Positions 36,860-44,932 of a stretch of 64,000 nucleotides of DNA are shown one piece after another. The stretch's first letter is position 1. Each line of letters begins with the position of its first letter. Under the pieces are notes generated by a model. The model saw only the letters and a program-made list of their open reading frames with translations. It was not told where the DNA came from and searched no databases. A program made the translations under genes and the position numbers. Origin of the DNA: Candidatus Haliotispira prima (GTDB taxonomy: Bacteria > Spirochaetota > Spirochaetia > SP-2023); the NCBI GenBank assembly GCA_029867005.1, contig CP123443.1, positions 1,302,001-1,366,000 of the forward strand. Reading direction: 5' to 3'.

Positions 36860-37866
36860 AAAACAAGCATTTACAACTTTCTCTCCCACACCGTCCTAAA
36901 CTCCTTTATTCATTTCTCTACCGTCTTTTATTGTTCCTTTACCCTTTCCTTTTTCTGTCCGTTATCGGTCTGTCTCTGCCTGCCTGTGCCCCGCTGTCGG
37001 ACAATAAGAACCCGGACAACAGTGACCCGGCACCCCCGGCTGCTGTGAGCCTAAACGCTTCCATGGCTTGGGTCTCCATGCGCGAAGGGCTGGTACAATT
37101 TGACAACGGCACCGAAGGAGTGCGAACAATTGGCGTTATAGTCAGCAGACAAGATACACCTGCTGCTTATGCCGAAGTGAAGGACTTACCGGGTTTTTAC
37201 ACCAGAAAAACCAAAGCGGACGGAACACCGAGAACCGTTTATCTCTCTATGACTGATAAAATGACGGATACCAAGTTCAATACGTTGGTAACGGTTTCTG
37301 TCGACGGAAGTGCTACAGGCTTTGTCAGTGCCATTGCTGCTGTACCCGAACTTTTACACCCGAACACCAACTACTACGCTCACTTCTATGAGATAACCGA
37401 TAATGCGGGAACAGCCATAGAAAAACTGAAATTTACGACCGAAGACTTCCCGGCCACCTACCCCACCACAAGAGCCACCTACAGCAGCTTCTATGACCAA
37501 ATAACTGCCGCCGGGACCTCTCCGGCTATGGAGTACAAGGCTTCTGAAATCTATCTCATTCCCCTTAGATATCATTATTTTCTTACAGGAGGAGGTCCGT
37601 ATGTTTTTACTCACGGCAGTGAATCACCAGTAGCAATGCCGGAAACTTCCATAAATATGCGTCCTTTGGGGACTTCTCAACCTGCGGCTTTAATCTACGA
37701 TTTATATAATATCACCCTCTCAGGACCCGGTACAAGCGTAACTCTCTGGGATGGGATGACAAAATTAAGCGTTAATTTAAGTGAAATACTTAAAGCAGAT
37801 GGTGGCCTTGGAGGAGATGAATACATATTTTACGACAACAAAAAAGCGGTGTTAGTGACCGAATAG
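36859..37866 (+). CDS. Cassette 2 family A surface lipoprotein
   Basis: Nominal start after the leader stop. The frame is open from the repeat and gives a basic n-region (HRPK, YR), a hydrophobic core and the lipobox LPAC. The only conventional start before the Cys is a TTG at 36931 without a ribosome binding site, and it would leave a signal peptide with no positive charge. The N-terminal part of the domain (to about TTEDFPATYPTTR) is nearly identical to cassettes 1, 3 and 4, and the last 90 residues diverge. Function unknown. Confidence 0.7.
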   Translation, partial: ENKHLQLSLPHRPKLLYSFLYRLLLFLYPFLFLSVIGLSLPACAPLSDNKNPDNSDPAPPAAVSLNASMAWVSMREGLVQFDNGTEGVRTIGVIVSRQDTPAAYAEVKDLPGFYTRKTKADGTPRTVYLSMTDKMTDTKFNTLVTVSVDGSATGFVSAIAAVPELLHPNTNYYAHFYEITDNAGTAIEKLKFTTEDFPATYPTTRATYSSFYDQITAAGTSPAMEYKASEIYLIPLRYHYFLTGGGPYVFTHGSESPVAMPETSINMRPLGTSQPAALIYDLYNITLSGPGTSVTLWDGMTKLSVNLSEILKADGGLGGDEYIFYDNKKAVLVTE

Positions 37867-37897
37867 GCTTATTCTCCAATGCTTTTGTCTCACTGTT

Positions 37898-37924
37898 AAG
37901 GCCCCCCGGTTGCCGGGGGGCCTT
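37898..37924 (+). terminator. Terminator after cassette 2
   Basis: A 12-bp stem AAGGCCCCCCGG with its complement, loop TTG, then TTT. Confidence 0.8.
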
Positions 37925-37961
37925 TGGCTGTCGGAGTCTGCCAAAGCTTTGGTACCCTCTC

Positions 37962-37991
37962 TTGACAACTCTCTTAAAACGAATATATAAT
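37962..37991 (+). promoter_or_regulatory. Promoter of cassette 3
   Basis: TTGACA (37962-37967), 18-base spacer, TATAAT (37986-37991). Confidence 0.8.
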
Positions 37992-38038
37992 CTATCTCGA
38001 AATCAGCTTGAAATTACCTTTGTTTGCAGGAGTCCCCC

Positions 38039-38131
38039 ATGAAAAAACAAGATCAAATATTGACTGATATTGGCATTAACAGTATAATATCCAATATCCA
38101 ATATCCAATATCCAATATCACACTACTTTAG
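38039..38131 (+). CDS. Cassette 3 leader ORF with 7-bp repeat
   Basis: Begins MKKQDQILTDIGIN, repeat tract 38087-38119. In the lipoprotein frame TGA and TAA occur just before the repeat, so the lipoprotein cannot be entered upstream of it. Confidence 0.7.
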   Translation: MKKQDQILTDIGINSIISNIQYPISNITLL

Positions 38132-39105
38132 AAAACAAGCATTTACTTCGACCTTTTTATTTCCTTTTCTTTCGTCTTTTACCCTTCCTCTTTCTCTTTA
38201 TTCTCGGCGTAAGCTTATTCGCCTGTGCCCCGCTGTCCGACAATAAGAACCCGGACAACAGCGACCCGGAACCCCCTGCTGCTGCGAGCCTAAACGCTTC
38301 CATGGCCTGGGTCTCCATGCGCGAAGGACTGGTACAATTTGACAACGGCACCGAAGGAGTGCGAACAATTGGCGTTATAGTCAGCAGACAAGATACACCT
38401 GCTGCTTATGCCCAAGTCAAGGACTTGCCGGGTTTTTACACCAGAAAGACCAAAGCGGACGGAACACCCCGAACCGTCTATCTTTCGATGACCGATAAAA
38501 TGACGGCCACCAAGTTTAATACCTTGGTAACGGTTTCTGTCGACGGAAGTGCTACAGGCTTTGTCAGTGCCATTGCTGCTGTACCGGAACTTTTACACCC
38601 AAACACCAACTACTACGCTCACTTCTATGAGATAACCGGTACTACAGGCACAGCCATAGAAAAATTAGAATTTACGACCGAAAACTTTCCGGCCAGCTAC
38701 CCGACCACAAGAGGAACCTACAGCAGCTTCTATGACCAAATAACCGCCGCCGGCACCTCTCCTACTATGGAGTACAAGGCTTCAGAAATCTATCTCATTC
38801 CGCTTAGATATCATTATTTTCTTACAGGAGGAGGTCCGTATGTTTTTAGGCAGGGAGCAAAAGCACCAAGAATAATGCCGGAAGCCTCCATAAATATGCG
38901 TCCTTTTGGGACTTCTCAACCTACGGTTTTAATTTACGATTTATACAATATCAACCTCTCAGGCCCGGATACAAACGCAACTCTCTGGGATGGTATGATA
39001 AAATTAATCGTTAATTTAAATAATATACTTAAAACTGATTCTTTGTTTGGAGGAGATGAATTTTTAGTTTACGACAACAAAAAAGCGGTATTAATAACCG
39101 AGTAG
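38131..39105 (+). CDS. Cassette 3 family A surface lipoprotein (no in-frame start codon)
   Basis: Nominal start after the leader stop. The signal region has KHLLRP, a hydrophobic core and the lipobox LFAC. No ATG, GTG or TTG precedes the Cys; the first is the ATG at 38302, well inside the mature protein. The mature part starts APLSDNKNPDNSDPEPP, followed by the family A domain. The intervening signal sequence differs from cassettes 1 and 2 by deletion, yet the -1 frame relation is kept. Confidence 0.7.
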   Translation, partial: ENKHLLRPFYFLFFRLLPFLFLFILGVSLFACAPLSDNKNPDNSDPEPPAAASLNASMAWVSMREGLVQFDNGTEGVRTIGVIVSRQDTPAAYAQVKDLPGFYTRKTKADGTPRTVYLSMTDKMTATKFNTLVTVSVDGSATGFVSAIAAVPELLHPNTNYYAHFYEITGTTGTAIEKLEFTTENFPASYPTTRGTYSSFYDQITAAGTSPTMEYKASEIYLIPLRYHYFLTGGGPYVFRQGAKAPRIMPEASINMRPFGTSQPTVLIYDLYNINLSGPDTNATLWDGMIKLIVNLNNILKTDSLFGGDEFLVYDNKKAVLITE

Positions 39106-39136
39106 GCTTATTCTCCACTACTTTTGTCTCACGGTT

Positions 39137-39163
39137 AAGGCCCCCCGGTTGCCGGGGGGCCTT
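39137..39163 (+). terminator. Terminator after cassette 3
   Basis: A 12-bp stem identical to that after cassette 2, loop TTG. Confidence 0.8.
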
Positions 39164-39200
39164 CGGCTGCCGGAGTCTGCCGAAGCTTTGGCACCTCCTC

Positions 39201-39230
39201 TTGACAACTCTCTTAAAACGAATATATAAT
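39201..39230 (+). promoter_or_regulatory. Promoter of cassette 4
   Basis: TTGACA (39201-39206), 18-base spacer, TATAAT (39225-39230). Confidence 0.8.
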
Positions 39231-39277
39231 CTATCCTGAAACCAGTTTAAAATTACCTTTGTTTGCAGGAGTTCCCT

Positions 39278-39370
39278 ATGAAAAAACAAGATCAAATATT
39301 GACTGATATTGGCATCAACAGTATAATATCCAATATCCAATATCCAATATCCAATATCCCCCTACTTTAG
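39278..39370 (+). CDS. Cassette 4 leader ORF with 7-bp repeat
   Basis: Begins MKKQDQILTDIGIN, repeat tract 39326-39358. It ends ...NIPLL instead of NITLL because of a CCC in place of CAC. Confidence 0.7.
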   Translation: MKKQDQILTDIGINSIISNIQYPISNIPLL

Positions 39371-40359
39371 AAAACAAGCATTTACTCAAATATTCTACAA
39401 ACCGTCCTAAACCTTTTTATTCGTTTTCCTTTCATCTTTTACCCTTCCTTTTTCTCTTTATTCTCGGCGTAAGCTTATTCGCCTGTGCCCCGCTGTCCGA
39501 CACCAAGAACCCGGACAACAGTGACCCGGAACCCCCTGCTGCTGCGAGCCTAAACACTTCCATGGCCTGGGTCTCCATGCGAGAAGGGCTGGTACAATTT
39601 GACAACGGCACCGAAGGAGTGCGAACAATTGGCGTTGTGGTAAGTGCAGACTCTACACCTGCTGCTTATACCGAAGTACAAGGCTTGCCGGGTTTTTACA
39701 CCAGAAAGACCAAAGCGGACGGAACACCCCGAACCGTCTATCTCTCTATGACCGATAAAATGACGGCCACCAAGTTCAATACCTTGGTAACAGTCTCTGT
39801 TGACGGAAGTGCTACAGGTTTTGTCAGTGCCATTGCTGCTGTACCGGAACTTTTACACCCAAACACCAAGTATTATGCTCATTTCTATGAGATAACCGGT
39901 ACTGTGGGCACAGCCATAGAGAAATTGAAATTCACAACCGAAGACTTCCCAAGCAGCTATCCCACCACAAGAGGGACATACAGCAGCTTCTATGACCAAA
40001 TAACGGCCGGAAGCACCTCTCCTACTATGGAGTACAAGGCTTCTGAAATCTATCTCATTCCGACTAGATATCAATATTATTCTACAACAGGAGGGCCGTA
40101 TGCTTTTTACGTAAATGGTGACAACTATGAACTATTGGAAGCTTCCCCCAATATACGCCCTTTCGAGAATATTGCACCGCCACGTTTATTCTATGATTTA
40201 TACAATATAACTACCTCAGGACCCGATACAAACGTAGTTCTTTGGGATGGTATGCTGAAAAAAGAATATGGTTTAAATGAGGCAGGAATAGACCTTACCT
40301 TTGGAGGTGATACCTTTCGATATTACGACAACAAAAAAGCGGTGTTAATAACCGAGTAG
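39370..40359 (+). CDS. Cassette 4 family A surface lipoprotein (no in-frame start codon)
   Basis: Nominal start after the leader stop. Basic n-region (NRPKP), hydrophobic core, lipobox LFAC; no conventional start codon before the Cys. It is the most divergent of the four family A members in its last 90 residues (YAFYVNGDNYELLEASPN), while its first 150 residues keep the shared sequence. Function unknown. Confidence 0.7.
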   Translation, partial: ENKHLLKYSTNRPKPFYSFSFHLLPFLFLFILGVSLFACAPLSDTKNPDNSDPEPPAAASLNTSMAWVSMREGLVQFDNGTEGVRTIGVVVSADSTPAAYTEVQGLPGFYTRKTKADGTPRTVYLSMTDKMTATKFNTLVTVSVDGSATGFVSAIAAVPELLHPNTKYYAHFYEITGTVGTAIEKLKFTTEDFPSSYPTTRGTYSSFYDQITAGSTSPTMEYKASEIYLIPTRYQYYSTTGGPYAFYVNGDNYELLEASPNIRPFENIAPPRLFYDLYNITTSGPDTNVVLWDGMLKKEYGLNEAGIDLTFGGDTFRYYDNKKAVLITE

Positions 40360-40390
40360 GCTTATTTTCCAATACTTTTATCTCCCTGTT

Positions 40391-40416
40391 AAGGCCCCCC
40401 GGTTGCCGGGGAGCCT
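40391..40416 (+). terminator. Terminator after cassette 4
   Basis: Same GC-rich hairpin as after cassettes 1-3, with one mismatch in the stem. Confidence 0.7.
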
Positions 40417-40454
40417 TCGGCTGCCGGAGTCTGCCGCAGCTTTGGCACCCTCTC

Positions 40455-40484
40455 TTGACAACTCTCTTAAAACGAATATATAAT
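40455..40484 (+). promoter_or_regulatory. Promoter of cassette 5 (BspA-like)
   Basis: TTGACA (40455-40460), 18-base spacer, TATAAT (40479-40484), identical in plan to the family A promoters although the protein is unrelated. Confidence 0.8.
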
Positions 40485-40542
40485 CTATCCCGAAATCAGC
40501 TTGAAATCAGCTTGAAATTACCTTTGTTTGCAGGAGTCCCCT

Positions 40543-40635
40543 ATGGAAAAACAAGACCAAATATTGACTGATATTGGCATCAACAGTATAATATCCAATA
40601 TCCAATATCCAATATCCAATATCACACTACTTTAG
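40543..40635 (+). CDS. Cassette 5 leader ORF with 7-bp repeat
   Basis: Begins MEKQDQILTDIGIN, repeat tract 40591-40623, TAG at 40633-40635. This copy precedes a BspA-like gene, not a family A gene. Confidence 0.7.
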   Translation: MEKQDQILTDIGINSIISNIQYPISNITLL

Positions 40636-41621
40636 AAAACAAGCATTTACTCAAATCTTCTACAAACCGTCCTAAACCTTTTTATTCACTTCCCTTTCAT
40701 CTTTTATCTTTCCTTTTTCTGTCCGTTATCGGTCTGTCTCTGCCTGCCTGTGTGGATCCGGGCACAAATTCTGCCTCTACATACACCGTCAGCTTTCGGA
40801 CGGTCGGAGGCAGCCCGGTGCCTTCTGTAGCAGTAACCGGCGGCAGCAGACTAAGCAAAACCATAACGGCCCCCACCAAGGAGGACCCAAGCGGTGTCAC
40901 GACCTACTACTTCGGAGACTGGTACATCACAGCCACAGAGCATACGGGCAAGACCAAGTACGATTATGCCAAACCGGTGACGGGCAATATAACCCTCTAC
41001 GCCCGTTGGTACACGAAGCAACCCGCCGACAGTGCTGGCTTAAAGATCCTGATTGCCGGTTCCGGAGATAATGACGACCTTAACCACATCGATGTGCGAA
41101 AGGTGACCGACATGAATCTACTTTTCGAAAATAAACTTTCCTTTGGGGATATTTCGGGTTGGGATGTCTCCAGTGTTACGAATATGCATGGTATGTTTAG
41201 TGGCACTTCTAACTTTAATCAACCCATAGAAGCTTGGAATGTCTCCGGTGTTACTGATATGAGCTTTATGTTTAGTGGTGCCTCTAAATTTAATCAAACC
41301 ATAGAAGCTTGGAATGTCTCCGGTGTTAATGATATGAAATATATGTTTCGTGATGCTTCGGAATTTAATCAACCCATAGAAGCTTGGAATGTCTTCGGTG
41401 TTAATAATATGAGATATATGTTTAGTGGTGCTTCTAAATTTAATCAACTCATAGAGAATTGGGATGTCTCCGGTGTTATTGATATGAGTAGTATGTTCTA
41501 TGAAGCCCAAAAATTTGACCAAAATATTTCCGGTTGGACTGTAAGCCAGGTAACAGATTATACAGATATTTTCACTTCCTGTCCTATAGGTACGGCTCAT
41601 AGACCTCCCCTATTTCAATAG
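40635..41621 (+). CDS. Cassette 5 BspA-like (DUF285) lipoprotein (no in-frame start codon before the lipobox)
   Basis: Nominal start after the leader stop. The signal region matches the cassettes (KHLLK, NRPKP, hydrophobic core, lipobox LPAC); the first conventional start is a GTG immediately after the Cys (40752). The mature protein has an InlB-type beta-repeat (YTVSFRTVGGSPVPS to ITLYARW) and then five 25-residue leucine-rich DUF285 units (pattern WDVSGVTDMSFMF, then FNQ). Such repeats are used in adhesins and surface proteins of oral spirochaetes and mycoplasmas. The 75-bp units are close at the DNA level, suggesting expansion. Confidence 0.75.
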   Translation, partial: ENKHLLKSSTNRPKPFYSLPFHLLSFLFLSVIGLSLPACVDPGTNSASTYTVSFRTVGGSPVPSVAVTGGSRLSKTITAPTKEDPSGVTTYYFGDWYITATEHTGKTKYDYAKPVTGNITLYARWYTKQPADSAGLKILIAGSGDNDDLNHIDVRKVTDMNLLFENKLSFGDISGWDVSSVTNMHGMFSGTSNFNQPIEAWNVSGVTDMSFMFSGASKFNQTIEAWNVSGVNDMKYMFRDASEFNQPIEAWNVFGVNNMRYMFSGASKFNQLIENWDVSGVIDMSSMFYEAQKFDQNISGWTVSQVTDYTDIFTSCPIGTAHRPPLFQ

Positions 41622-41632
41622 CCTTACGGTAG

Positions 41633-41681
41633 GGAAGTTTGGAACCGGCGTGCGGTGCCGCACGCCGGTTCCAAACTTTCC
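41633..41681 (+). terminator. Long terminator hairpin after the first BspA-like gene
   Basis: Inverted repeat with arms of about 23 bp (41633-41655, 41658-41681) around TG. The inner core is shared with the hairpin after the next gene, while the outer arms differ. Confidence 0.75.
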
Positions 41682-41754
41682 TCACTTGCTCCTTGTGCTC
41701 CATATTCTTTAAACGCCCTCTCCTTGCCAAAGGTTCGACAGGCTCATCTGCCGC

Positions 41755-41783
41755 TTGCCAAAGCCTCCAAACGAATATACAAT
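41755..41783 (+). promoter_or_regulatory. Promoter of the second BspA-like gene
   Basis: TTGCCA (41755-41760), 17-base spacer, TACAAT (41778-41783). This is the family B type promoter. Confidence 0.7.
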
Positions 41784-41838
41784 TAACCTGCAAATCTATG
41801 TTGCCCATTTCCACCTAATTTCCCGGAGGAGCACTTTC

Positions 41839-42762
41839 ATGAAAAAACCAGACCCAATATTGACGGCGGTGCCGGCCCTTTTAAATAAACGCATAAATAA
41901 ACGCAGACTTGCTCCATTCTTTTGCTTTTTTTCCATTCTTTGCGTTCATCTGTTTCTGGCGGCCTGTCTAGACTTGGGCACAAGCCCTTCTACCACTAAA
42001 TACACCCTCAATTTTGAAACTGACGGTGGCAGCCCGGTGCCTTCGCTGGAGGTAACCGGTGGCACTGTGCTGGGCCAAACAACCATAACGGCCCCCACCA
42101 AATCGGCAAGCGGCAGCACGACCTACTACTTTGGAGACTGGTACACCGTGGACGCAGCCACGGGGCATACGGGCAAGACCAAGTACGATTATGCCAAACC
42201 GGTGACGGGCAGTATGACGCTCTACGCCCGTTGGTATACCGTACAACCCGCCGACAGTACCACTTTAAAGACACTGTTTACCGGTTCCGACCTCAACCAC
42301 ATTGACGTACGAAAGATAACCGATATGAACCGACTCTTCCAAAATAAAGCTTTCAGTGGGGATATTTCGGGTTGGGATGTCTCCGGTGTTACAGATATGC
42401 ATGGTATGTTTAATGCTGCGACAGCATTAAACTCACCTATAGGAGACTGGGATGTCTCCAAGGTTATCGATATGCAGAGTATGTTTGACAACGCTTCAGT
42501 CTTCAATCAACCCATAGGAGATTGGGATGTCTCCAGTGTTACTAATATGAGCTATATGTTTAACAGTGCTTCAAAGTTCAATCAACCCATAGGAAGTTGG
42601 GATGTTTCCGAGGTTACCAATATGCAGACTATGTTCAGTGAGGCCAAAGCCTTTAACCAAGATATTTCAGGTTGGACTGTAACCCAGGTAACGAATTATT
42701 CATATATTTTTAATCATGATGTTCCAATAGATGATGCTCATAGACCCTCTAAATTTCGATAG
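41839..42762 (+). CDS. BspA-like (DUF285) lipoprotein with in-frame leader
   Basis: A 307-residue protein. The start ATG has GGAGGAG upstream and encodes MKKPDPILTAVPALL, clearly related to the cassette leader (MKKQDQILTD), but it has no ATATCCA tract and continues in frame through KRINKRRLAPFF to the lipobox LAAC. An InlB-like beta-repeat follows, then four 25-residue DUF285 leucine-rich units. It is the in-frame counterpart of cassette 5 and indicates that leader and lipoprotein belong to one polypeptide. A longer frame from the TTG at 41755 overlaps the promoter and is unlikely. Confidence 0.85.
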   Translation: MKKPDPILTAVPALLNKRINKRRLAPFFCFFSILCVHLFLAACLDLGTSPSTTKYTLNFETDGGSPVPSLEVTGGTVLGQTTITAPTKSASGSTTYYFGDWYTVDAATGHTGKTKYDYAKPVTGSMTLYARWYTVQPADSTTLKTLFTGSDLNHIDVRKITDMNRLFQNKAFSGDISGWDVSGVTDMHGMFNAATALNSPIGDWDVSKVIDMQSMFDNASVFNQPIGDWDVSSVTNMSYMFNSASKFNQPIGSWDVSEVTNMQTMFSEAKAFNQDISGWTVTQVTNYSYIFNHDVPIDDAHRPSKFR

Positions 42763-42780
42763 TCTTACGGTAAGGAAGCA

Positions 42781-42828
42781 GAGAGACCTGTAACTGCGTG
42801 CGGTGCCGCACGCAGTTACAGGTCTCTC
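42781..42828 (+). terminator. Long terminator hairpin after the second BspA-like gene
   Basis: Perfect 23-bp arms (42781-42803, 42806-42828) around TG. Core GCGTGCGGTGCCGCACGC is shared with the hairpin at 41633. Confidence 0.8.
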
Positions 42829-43355
42829 TCACCTGCTCTTTGTGTTCCACTCTCTGTAAACTCTCTTCTTGCAAAACCTTCCGGATATTGACAAACATCG
42901 GTACTAAGGTTCCCGCATTCAATATTCAAACTTCTTGAAAAAAAGCACTAATTCCCTTTTGTATCAACGAATTCTAAATATTCCTGCCCATCTTCTTTCA
43001 GTCTTTTTTCCTCTCTCTCTTTTTTTATCCGTGTATCTGTGCTTGTCTACAATGATTTGTCTGACAGCGTTGGAAAATATCCGGAATCTTGTTCTCTCTG
43101 ACTTGACCGGAAAAGCCTAAAATCGGTATGGTACCCGTCTGTTGATGGAGAACTGTCCTCCTCATAACTCATATTTGCCTGAGCTTTTTCGTCCCATTCA
43201 GAACTCGATTCGCCGGCCTTTGGATTCCCCCTACATATTTCTCTTCTTATGATTACAGGAAATACTCGCCAAACAGCTTTACAGAAGCTGACCCGCCCAT
43301 TCTCTTTTTCCTGCCTATCCGGGCCAAATTGCCAAAAAGACTCTGGGTACATACC
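42829..43355. other. Intergenic region without a supported gene
   Basis: Short open frames only. No family was recognised and no ribosome binding site is convincing. Confidence 0.4.
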
Positions 43356-43377
43356 TGATATAATGTGTGATACACAC
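43356..43377 (+). promoter_or_regulatory. Extended -10 promoter and dyad upstream of the ABC binding protein gene
   Basis: TGATATAAT (43356-43364) is an extended -10 element. GTGTG-ATA-CACAC (43365-43377) directly downstream is a perfect dyad suited to a repressor. The transcript would start about 40 bases before the gene. Confidence 0.5.
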
Positions 43378-43410
43378 AACAACCATTCCAACAATGACAA
43401 GGAGCAAAAC

Positions 43411-44751
43411 ATGAAACTCTCTTACAAGGCCCTGTGCCTTATTGCCTGCACCGCATTGCTAAGCGTTGGCATTTTGGCCTGTGCCAAGCAACCCAAAGCA
43501 GAGGAGGCCGAGGCCGGCCCCAAGGATATCCATTTTTGGCATGCCTTCGGTGATGAAGCCAGGAGCGGCTGGATTCAACAAATGGCTGACAAGTGGAACG
43601 AAAGCCAAAGTGATTACAAGGTAAACCCTGAAACCAAAGGTTCTTACCGCGAAACGCTGAATGCCTCCATTCTGGCGGCCCGTCAAAACCAGACCCCGCA
43701 TTTGGTCCACGTCTTTGAAGTGGGCTCCCAACTGGCCTTTGATTCTCAGATATTCACCCCGGTTGGCTCCATTGAAGACTTCGACTTCAGTGACTACATT
43801 GACTCGGTGTTGAACTACTACACCATCAATGGCCAAGTCAACTCGATCCCCTTCAACAGCTCTTCGCCCGTTTTGTACTACAACAAGGACCTGATGCGCG
43901 AGGCCGGGCTGGATCCGGAAAGCCCACCCCAAACTTTTACGGAGTTGCTCTCGGCCCTGCAATTGGCTAAGACACAGGGTTTGGAAGCTGCCGGCTTCGG
44001 TTTCAATCTGCACGGCTGGTTCTTTGAGCAATGGGTTGCCCAACAGGGCGGTCTGCTGGCAGACAACGACAATGGCCGCAACGGCCGGGCCACTCAGGTT
44101 CTGCTGCAATCCTCGGAAATGCAAAACGTGTTCAACTTTATTCAGATTCTCAACCAAGATGGTCTGTACAAGTACACCGGCAAGCTGGAGGACTGGAGCG
44201 GCAGCGATGCTATCTTTACTTCCGGCAAGGTGATGTTTCACATGACTTCTACCGCCGATGCCGGCAACCTCGCCCGCGCCGTGGAAGGCAAGTTTGAATT
44301 GGGCACCGGCTTTATGCCCATTCCCGAAGGTGCGGAGCGCAACGGCACCGTAATTGGCGGCGGCAGTGTCTGGCTGGGCAAGGACCGGCCCAAAGAAGAA
44401 CAGATTGCCGCACGTGACTTCCTGGTTTTCATGACCAACACGGAGAACATGGCGGAATGGCACAAGCTGACCGGCTACTACCCGGTACGCAAGAGCAGCA
44501 TTGATTTGCTCCGAAGCGAAGGTTGGTTTGAGAGCAACCCGCTGTTCACCACAGCTTTTGACCAATTGCTCGAAACCCGTGCCAACTATGCTACGGCCGG
44601 CGCATTGCTGGGCAGTTTCCTGGATACCCGTACTATTGTAGAGGAAGCGGTACAACAGGTGCTCAACGGCGGCAATATCGCCGAGGTTCTGACCGAGGCG
44701 GATGCCAAGGCCAACACCAAGTTGACAGAGTACAACCAGAACATACAGTAG
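43411..44751 (+). CDS. Sugar/glycerophosphodiester-type ABC transporter substrate-binding lipoprotein
   Basis: A 446-residue family 1 solute-binding protein. The signal peptide ends VGILAC (lipobox Cys at residue 22), followed by the typical IHFWHAFGDEARSGWIQQMADKWNES opening and a body resembling UgpB (EVGSQLAFDSQIFTPV; NSIPFNSSSPVLYYNKDL). By family knowledge it binds glycerol-3-phosphate or a related sugar compound. AAGGAG lies 7 bases before the ATG. Its permeases follow only after a two-gene insertion. Confidence 0.88.
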   Translation: MKLSYKALCLIACTALLSVGILACAKQPKAEEAEAGPKDIHFWHAFGDEARSGWIQQMADKWNESQSDYKVNPETKGSYRETLNASILAARQNQTPHLVHVFEVGSQLAFDSQIFTPVGSIEDFDFSDYIDSVLNYYTINGQVNSIPFNSSSPVLYYNKDLMREAGLDPESPPQTFTELLSALQLAKTQGLEAAGFGFNLHGWFFEQWVAQQGGLLADNDNGRNGRATQVLLQSSEMQNVFNFIQILNQDGLYKYTGKLEDWSGSDAIFTSGKVMFHMTSTADAGNLARAVEGKFELGTGFMPIPEGAERNGTVIGGGSVWLGKDRPKEEQIAARDFLVFMTNTENMAEWHKLTGYYPVRKSSIDLLRSEGWFESNPLFTTAFDQLLETRANYATAGALLGSFLDTRTIVEEAVQQVLNGGNIAEVLTEADAKANTKLTEYNQNIQ

Positions 44752-44759
44752 GTCTTCTG

Positions 44760-44803
44760 CTTTGCTCGCCTTGCCCAATCCGAACTCGAAAAGGCGGGCA
44801 AAG
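44760..44803 (+). terminator. Hairpin after the binding-protein gene
   Basis: 13-bp arms (44760-44772, 44791-44803) with one G-U pair and an 18-base loop. It may act as an attenuator limiting expression of distal genes. Confidence 0.55.
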
Positions 44804-44932
44804 TAGTTTGGCTCTCTTCCCGTTATCGCTGTAAATAGGCAGTGCTAATGGGGAGAGGCCCCTGATTCTTTATATCTGTTTGTACTTGGATGATAGATAA
44901 CAGAACAACAACAGAAGGAACGTAAAGAGATC

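Noticed and set aside
43459..44778. 439-codon minus-strand ORF
   Set aside because: Antisense to the ABC binding-protein gene, with no motif and no ribosome binding site; a codon-bias shadow.
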